A DNA stretch of 64,000 bases from Haloarcula hispanica ATCC 33960 (lineage in GTDB: Archaea > Halobacteriota > Halobacteria > Halobacteriales > Haloarculaceae): NCBI RefSeq assembly GCF_000223905.1, contig NC_015948.1, positions 2,852,001 to 2,916,000 on the forward strand, written 5' to 3'. The position numbers and the translations under genes are program-made. The notes beneath the pieces are model-generated. The model saw only the letters and a program-made list of their open reading frames with translations. It was not told the origin of the DNA and searched no databases. Shown one piece after another: positions 60,319 through 64,000 of the stretch; the first letter of the stretch is position 1, and the number at the start of each line of letters is the position of its first letter.

Positions 60319-60377
60319 AACGATTTACACACTGATCGCACTGCAGTCGTGCGATCAGGTGTGCATTGATTTTCAAT
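60314..60377 (+). terminator. Nested stem-loop after hemB
   Basis: The inner arms TGATCGCAC (60333-60341) and GTGCGATCA (60349-60357) flank a 7-nt loop. Outer arms ATTGAAA (60314-60320) and TTTCAAT (60371-60377) may extend it. It starts at the very end of hemB and is a strong terminator or RNA structure candidate; it is not followed by a U-run. Confidence 0.6.
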
Positions 60378-60488
60378 GGCTACTATAGGCGGGACCAGTC
60401 CCCGTGTGTACCCGTTCGAACCGCGCCCATGGGTTCCAGCGAACGGCAGGTCCCTAACCTATTCATGTGACAGGGGCGGAGTGGCCGT

Positions 60489-61202
60489 ATGCAGCGACAG
60501 TCCCTCCTCGTGGCGGTTGTCGCCGCGATTGCGCTGCTGTCGTTCAGCGTCGGCGCCGCGAGCCTCGACGCCGCCACCGGGTCCGACCAGGCGGAGATGA
60601 CCCGTGACGACAGCGAGATCGACAACCCCGACGGACAGGGCCTCAGCGACCCGCCGGGTAGCATCGACCCACCCGAAAGCGAAAACGGCGCTCGCGCGCT
60701 GCTGCCGAGTGTCCCCGCCCCGGCAGTCGGTGCGCTCGCCGTCGGCCTCGCAGTGGGTCTGGTCGTCCTCTGGCGGCTGGCCGGTCAGAGCCGGACCATC
60801 GACGAGACGGGCGGCGAAACGCCAGCCGTCGCAACAGCGGAGTCCGCGAAGGCCCCCTCGCATAGCGCGGCTGCAATCGACGTACCCCTGACCAACGACG
60901 TGTACCGCGCGTGGGCCGCCCTCGAAGATGCGGTGACCGTGGACGACGATGCATCGTCCCCGCAGGACATCGAGGCGAACGCGACGGCGGCCGGGGCCGA
61001 CCCCGACGCCGTCGCCTCGCTCCGGTCGGTGTTCGAGCGGGTTCGCTACGGCCGGGAGCGGCCGGACGCTGACCTGGAGTCCCAAGCCCGTGCGGCGCTG
61101 GAACGGGCCGCCGACAACGCGGACGATATCGCGGCGAGCCCCGACGAGATGCCTTCTGCGGACAAAGACGCCGACGGGTCCGCCGGGGAGGGCAAGGCGT
61201 GA
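60489..61202 (+). CDS. DUF4129-domain membrane protein
   Basis: A 237-aa protein: signal peptide (LLVAVVAAIALLSFSVGAAS), linker, one TM helix (PAPAVGALAVGLAVGLVVLW) and a C-terminal DUF4129 domain (NDVYRAWAALEDAV, FERVRYGRERPDADLESQAR). DUF4129 proteins are found with DUF58 and MoxR ATPases and transglutaminase-type proteins in membrane-linked complexes. The next gene starts with a GTG that overlaps this stop. Confidence 0.85.
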   Translation: MQRQSLLVAVVAAIALLSFSVGAASLDAATGSDQAEMTRDDSEIDNPDGQGLSDPPGSIDPPESENGARALLPSVPAPAVGALAVGLAVGLVVLWRLAGQSRTIDETGGETPAVATAESAKAPSHSAAAIDVPLTNDVYRAWAALEDAVTVDDDASSPQDIEANATAAGADPDAVASLRSVFERVRYGRERPDADLESQARAALERAADNADDIAASPDEMPSADKDADGSAGEGKA

Positions 61203-61726
61203 CACTGCGCCGGCTCCCGTTGGCACTTGGCCTCGTCGCGACAGCCATCGGCCTCGGCCTCGCCGCGCTCGGCGCGCCGCTGTTGCCCTCGGGCGCTGTC
61301 TCGGATCTCCCGATACTCGCGGTGGCCGTCTTCGCTGGCGGTGTCGCGCTCCTCGCGCTCCTGGTTCGCTCCCTCGACAGCGAACGCGGGATGGCGCTGC
61401 CGGACACAGACAGCCAGTACGTCACGGTCCCCGGCGACGATATCGACGAGGCGCTTGCTGCTGGAGCCGGACAGGAAGCGATCCGGCGGCGCGTCGAGGG
61501 GGTCGCTGTCACCGTCCTCCAGCGCGACGGGCTCTCTCCCGACGAGGCAGCGGACGCGCTCCGGTCCGGCGCGTGGACGGACAGGGAGCCGGCTCGGAAA
61601 CTGTTCGATGGGACACCGATATCGCTCCGGGCGCGGCTGTCCGGGTGGCTCTCGGGTATCCGTCCGTTCCAGCGGCGCGTCGCCCACGCGACGGCGGAAC
61701 TCCGACGGCGCGACGAGGAGCGATGA
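61199..61726 (+). CDS. DUF7269-like membrane protein
   Basis: A 175-aa protein with two N-terminal helices (LALGLVATAIGLGLAALGAP and LPILAVAVFAGGVALLALLV) and a soluble C-terminal part (EAIRRRVEGVAVTVLQRDGL). The GTG start overlaps the DUF4129 stop by 4 bp, so it is co-translated. In haloarchaea this position is usual for DUF7269 (memory). Function is unknown. Confidence 0.75.
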   Translation: MTLRRLPLALGLVATAIGLGLAALGAPLLPSGAVSDLPILAVAVFAGGVALLALLVRSLDSERGMALPDTDSQYVTVPGDDIDEALAAGAGQEAIRRRVEGVAVTVLQRDGLSPDEAADALRSGAWTDREPARKLFDGTPISLRARLSGWLSGIRPFQRRVAHATAELRRRDEER

Positions 61727-62979
61727 GCGAGGTCCACCGCACCGGCCGCTGGTTCGGGCTGGCCGGGGCCGCACTGGTCGCCGTCGGCGTCGGACTGGTG
61801 GGGCAAGTCCCCGCGCTCGTGTTGCTGGGCGGGCTCGGCGTCACGCTGAGCGCGTACGACCGGGTCGCTGTCCCGCCAGCGGCGGACGTGTCGATACAGC
61901 GGTCCATCACACCGACAGAACCCGCACTCGGCGAGCGGGTCACCGTGGCGCTCACCGTCCGCAACGACGGATCACGGACGATTCCGGACCTCCGGCTCGC
62001 CGACGGCGTGCCGGATTCTGTCCGCGTCGTTGACGGGTCGGCGTCGCTGGGGACGGCGCTGCGGCCCGGCGCATCGACGACGATTACCTACGAGATTACT
62101 GGCGGGACCGACCGCTGCGTGTTCGACCCGGCGACGGTCGTCGTCAGGGACGTGGTCGGCGTCGTCGCCCGACGAACGTCCGTCACGACCGAACCCGACA
62201 CCGTCACCTGGGAGCAGCCGGCCAGTTCGGCGCTGTTGCCGCTGGTCCCCGCAGTGGCCCGCCGACCCGGGACGGTACCCGTCGACGAGGGCGGCGAAGG
62301 GGTCTCCTTCTACGCGGTCAGGGAGCACCGGTCGAACGACCCGCTCTCCCGCGTCGACTGGAATCAGTACGCCCGCACCGGCGACCTGCGGACCGTCGAG
62401 TTCCGCCGCGAGCAATCCGCGACGGTCGTGGTGGTCGTCGACGCCAGAGCAGCCGCCGCGCTCGCGCCGCGTCCGGACGCCGAGACAGCCATCGAGCGGT
62501 CGACGATGGCTGCCGTCGCCCTCGTCGAGGGGCTCCCCGAGGACGGCCACGAGGTCGGCGTCGCGGCGTACTCGCCACACGGAGCGTGGCTCGCACCGGG
62601 CACGAGCGCCGCGCACCAGCAACAGGCCCGGGACCTGCTCAGGACCGACCGCGCGTTCGCCGCGACATCGGTCACCCGAACACCGGACACAACGAAGCTC
62701 ATCGCACAACTGCCGACAGCGGCGAACGTCGTCTTCCTCGGCCCGCTGTGTGACGACGACAGCGAGGCGCTGGTCCGTCGACTCGCCGCCAGCGGTCACC
62801 CGGTGACGGTCCTGAGCCCCGACCCGACCGCGACGGACACGGCAGGCCACCGGCTGGCGCGGCTCGAACGCCGCGAACGGCTCCGACGGTTGCGAGCCGC
62901 CGGCATCGCCGTCCACGACTGGCCCGCAACTGAGCCGCTGGAACAGGTAACCGAACGGGCCTGGCGAGGTGGCCAATGA
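61723..62979 (+). CDS. DUF58-domain protein
   Basis: A 418-aa protein. Two N-terminal helices (LAGAALVAVGVGLVGQVPAL and VLLGGLGVTLSAYDR), an Ig-like segment (VSIQRSITPTEPALGERVTV), and a DUF58/VWA-like domain (VREHRSNDPLSRVDWNQYAR, VEFRREQSATVVVVVDARAA). DUF58 proteins act with MoxR AAA+ ATPases in membrane-linked processes. It overlaps the preceding gene by 4 bp (ATGA). Confidence 0.88.
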   Translation: MSEVHRTGRWFGLAGAALVAVGVGLVGQVPALVLLGGLGVTLSAYDRVAVPPAADVSIQRSITPTEPALGERVTVALTVRNDGSRTIPDLRLADGVPDSVRVVDGSASLGTALRPGASTTITYEITGGTDRCVFDPATVVVRDVVGVVARRTSVTTEPDTVTWEQPASSALLPLVPAVARRPGTVPVDEGGEGVSFYAVREHRSNDPLSRVDWNQYARTGDLRTVEFRREQSATVVVVVDARAAAALAPRPDAETAIERSTMAAVALVEGLPEDGHEVGVAAYSPHGAWLAPGTSAAHQQQARDLLRTDRAFAATSVTRTPDTTKLIAQLPTAANVVFLGPLCDDDSEALVRRLAASGHPVTVLSPDPTATDTAGHRLARLERRERLRRLRAAGIAVHDWPATEPLEQVTERAWRGGQ

Positions 62980-63458
62980 TACCGCGAACCGGAGCCGTCT
63001 GTGGCGGTGCGGCGCTGGCGGCGGGCGTCGTGACGCTGTTCGTCGCCGGCATCAGCGCAGTCTCGACCGCCGCCGCCCTCGTCGGCGTGGTCCTGCTCGC
63101 CGGCGGGCAACTGATTCAGTCCGGCCGGCTGCTCGACGTCGCCAGCGCGTCACTGTTCCTGGCGCTGCTGCTGGCCGCGCTTCAGGGGGCAACGACGACC
63201 ACGGTGCTGGTCGCCGGCGGCGCGACGGTGCTGGCCTGGACGTTCGCACACGCGGCTATCGACCTCTATGCGGACCTCGGAACGGCTCCCGGGACGCCCG
63301 TCGAACTCACGCACGTCGCGGGGACGACAGGGCTGGTCGGAGGCGCCGTCGTGGTGACGACCCTGCTCTTTCAGCTAAACGTCCCGCCGCTGTCACCGCT
63401 GGCGCTGGCGAGTGTCGTGCTGGGCGCAATCGCGCTGACCGCGGCGCTCAGGCGCTAG
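62976..63458 (+). CDS. DUF7519-like membrane protein
   Basis: A 160-aa protein with about five predicted helices (AALAAGVVTLFVAGISAVST, AALVGVVLLAGGQLI, ATTTTVLVAGGATVLAWTFA and others). ATG 62976 overlaps the DUF58 stop (4 bp ATGA). It is the fourth gene of the operon; the usual MoxR gene is not seen next to it. Function unknown. Confidence 0.72.
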   Translation: MIPRTGAVCGGAALAAGVVTLFVAGISAVSTAAALVGVVLLAGGQLIQSGRLLDVASASLFLALLLAALQGATTTTVLVAGGATVLAWTFAHAAIDLYADLGTAPGTPVELTHVAGTTGLVGGAVVVTTLLFQLNVPPLSPLALASVVLGAIALTAALRR

Positions 63459-63481
63459 CGTCACAGCGGACTGGACAGCGC

Positions 63482-64000
63482 TCACTTCCGCGTCGGTGTA
63501 ACCTCGGATTCCGCGGTGTCAGCCAGTGTGAGAACGTCATCGGCATCGGAGAGCGGGAGCCTGAGCGAGACGGTCGTCCACCCGTCGGCTCGTTCGTACT
63601 CGATGCCGCCGCCGGCCGCCTCGGCGACCCACCGAGCGAGCCAGATACCGAGGCCGCTCCCGTGCTGGAGATTGGTGATATCCGCGTCCTCGAACACGAC
63701 GGCCCGTTCGACGGCGGGGATACCGGGGCCGTCGTCGAGAACGCGGACGAACGCGTCTCCACCGGCCCGCTCGGCTGTGATTCGGACGGCTGTGCCCTCG
63801 GGTGTGTGTCTGACCGCGTTCTCGACGAGGTTGTCGAGCGCGTCGTAGACGGCCGTCCCGCCGGTGACAGGGAGTGTCTCGGGGAGTGCTGTTTCGACCG
63901 GTGTATCGGGGCGATAACTGTCGGCGACGGACCGAGCCAGCGCCGCCGCGTCGACCGACTGATCGGATTCGCCGTCGAGCGCGGTCTCGACGCTTCGGGC
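63482..64000 (-). CDS. Sensor histidine kinase, C-terminal part (5' end outside window)
   Basis: Minus-strand translation from the window edge has no stop until 63482. It shows the N box DNLVENAVRHTPEG, G1 DDGPGIP and G2 GSGLGIWLARWVAEAAGGG, a complete HATPase_c domain. It ends with the stretch PTRK. Input domain and His box are beyond the window. It is convergent with the DUF7519 gene, stops about 24 bp apart. The kinase is distinct from that at 1-518. Confidence 0.93.
   Translation of the reverse strand, partial: ARSVETALDGESDQSVDAAALARSVADSYRPDTPVETALPETLPVTGGTAVYDALDNLVENAVRHTPEGTAVRITAERAGGDAFVRVLDDGPGIPAVERAVVFEDADITNLQHGSGLGIWLARWVAEAAGGGIEYERADGWTTVSLRLPLSDADDVLTLADTAESEVTPTRK

Noticed and set aside
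1..64000. CRISPR arrays, rRNA or tRNA genes, insertion sequences
   Set aside because: No regularly spaced repeats, no conserved T-loop or acceptor stems, and no transposase motifs or terminal inverted repeats were recognised by reading; a covariance-model scan was not available.

Overview
The window reads as a chromosomal segment of an extremely halophilic archaeon (class Halobacteria), most likely Haloarcula or a close relative. I base this on high GC, very acidic proteins, TATA-like boxes about 25-30 bp before start codons that leave almost no leader, ATGA/TGATG coupled genes, and several haloarchaeal hallmark products: a SAMP2 ubiquitin-like modifier, an archaellin, a PGF-CTERM surface protein, a TAXI-TRAP transporter, a Tat lipoprotein and many tiny CxxC proteins. 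The genus is a judgement from overall gene content; no rRNA, tRNA, CRISPR array, insertion sequence or origin was seen.

Layout. 1-518: 3' end of a sensor histidine kinase. 619-2500: two-gene ABC exporter. 2512-4694: a tandem duplication of a membrane-anchored LolA/MucB-like protein, the first copy truncated by the duplicated promoter. 5059-8658: HTH/small-membrane-protein pair, a molybdopterin-fold domain protein, micro-proteins and a HAD phosphatase. 8793-13243: mutL, a PfkB-like protein without the usual catalytic Asp, and a PGF-CTERM protein. 13282-19301: YgfZ/GcvT protein; a minus-strand run of hisB, an ACT-domain regulator, a [2Fe-2S] ferredoxin and a YigZ protein; an alpha/beta hydrolase lacking its nucleophile; and a CPA antiporter fused to RCK domains. 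19319-24487: micro-proteins, alaS, an orphan archaellin and the RFC small subunit. 24566-31794: samp2 with a GNAT enzyme, RDD protein, two phosphohexomutases, GIY-YIG protein, LarB, a 55-aa histone-fold protein, rpiA and zinc micro-proteins. 31999-38456: KaiC-like degenerate protein, DUF2391 protein, and upp downstream of a TAXI-TRAP uptake operon. 38656-46440: DJ-1 protein, PiT phosphate permease, CstA and an ArsA-type ATPase. 46586-53298: CobW metallochaperone, cupin, CorC/HlyC protein, a glutaredoxin-like/peroxiredoxin-like/Sua5 operon and a Cas4-like protein. 53417-60318: a regulator-like protein, an Hdr-type membrane Fe-S oxidoreductase, an RCK protein with no selectivity filter, CinA-like protein, a lower-GC lipoprotein bracketed by a 13-bp direct repeat, and hemB. 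60489-64000: a DUF4129-DUF7269-DUF58-DUF7519 operon without a visible MoxR, then the 3' end of a second histidine kinase.

Most of the region is core housekeeping: translation (alaS, sua5), replication/repair (rfcS, mutL), histidine, heme and sugar-phosphate metabolism, pyrimidine salvage. Two themes stand out. Several proteins keep a known enzyme fold but have lost the key residue (PfkB-like, alpha/beta hydrolase, peroxiredoxin-like, Cas4-like, KaiC-like, K+ channel-like). And micro-proteins under about 70 residues, many with CxxC pairs, are unusually dense and easy to miss in automated annotation. I did not find an obvious new defence or mobile system; the best candidates for something undescribed are the promoter-fused tandem duplication, the leaderless mini-ORF at 42335 and the ArsA-coupled 98-aa protein.
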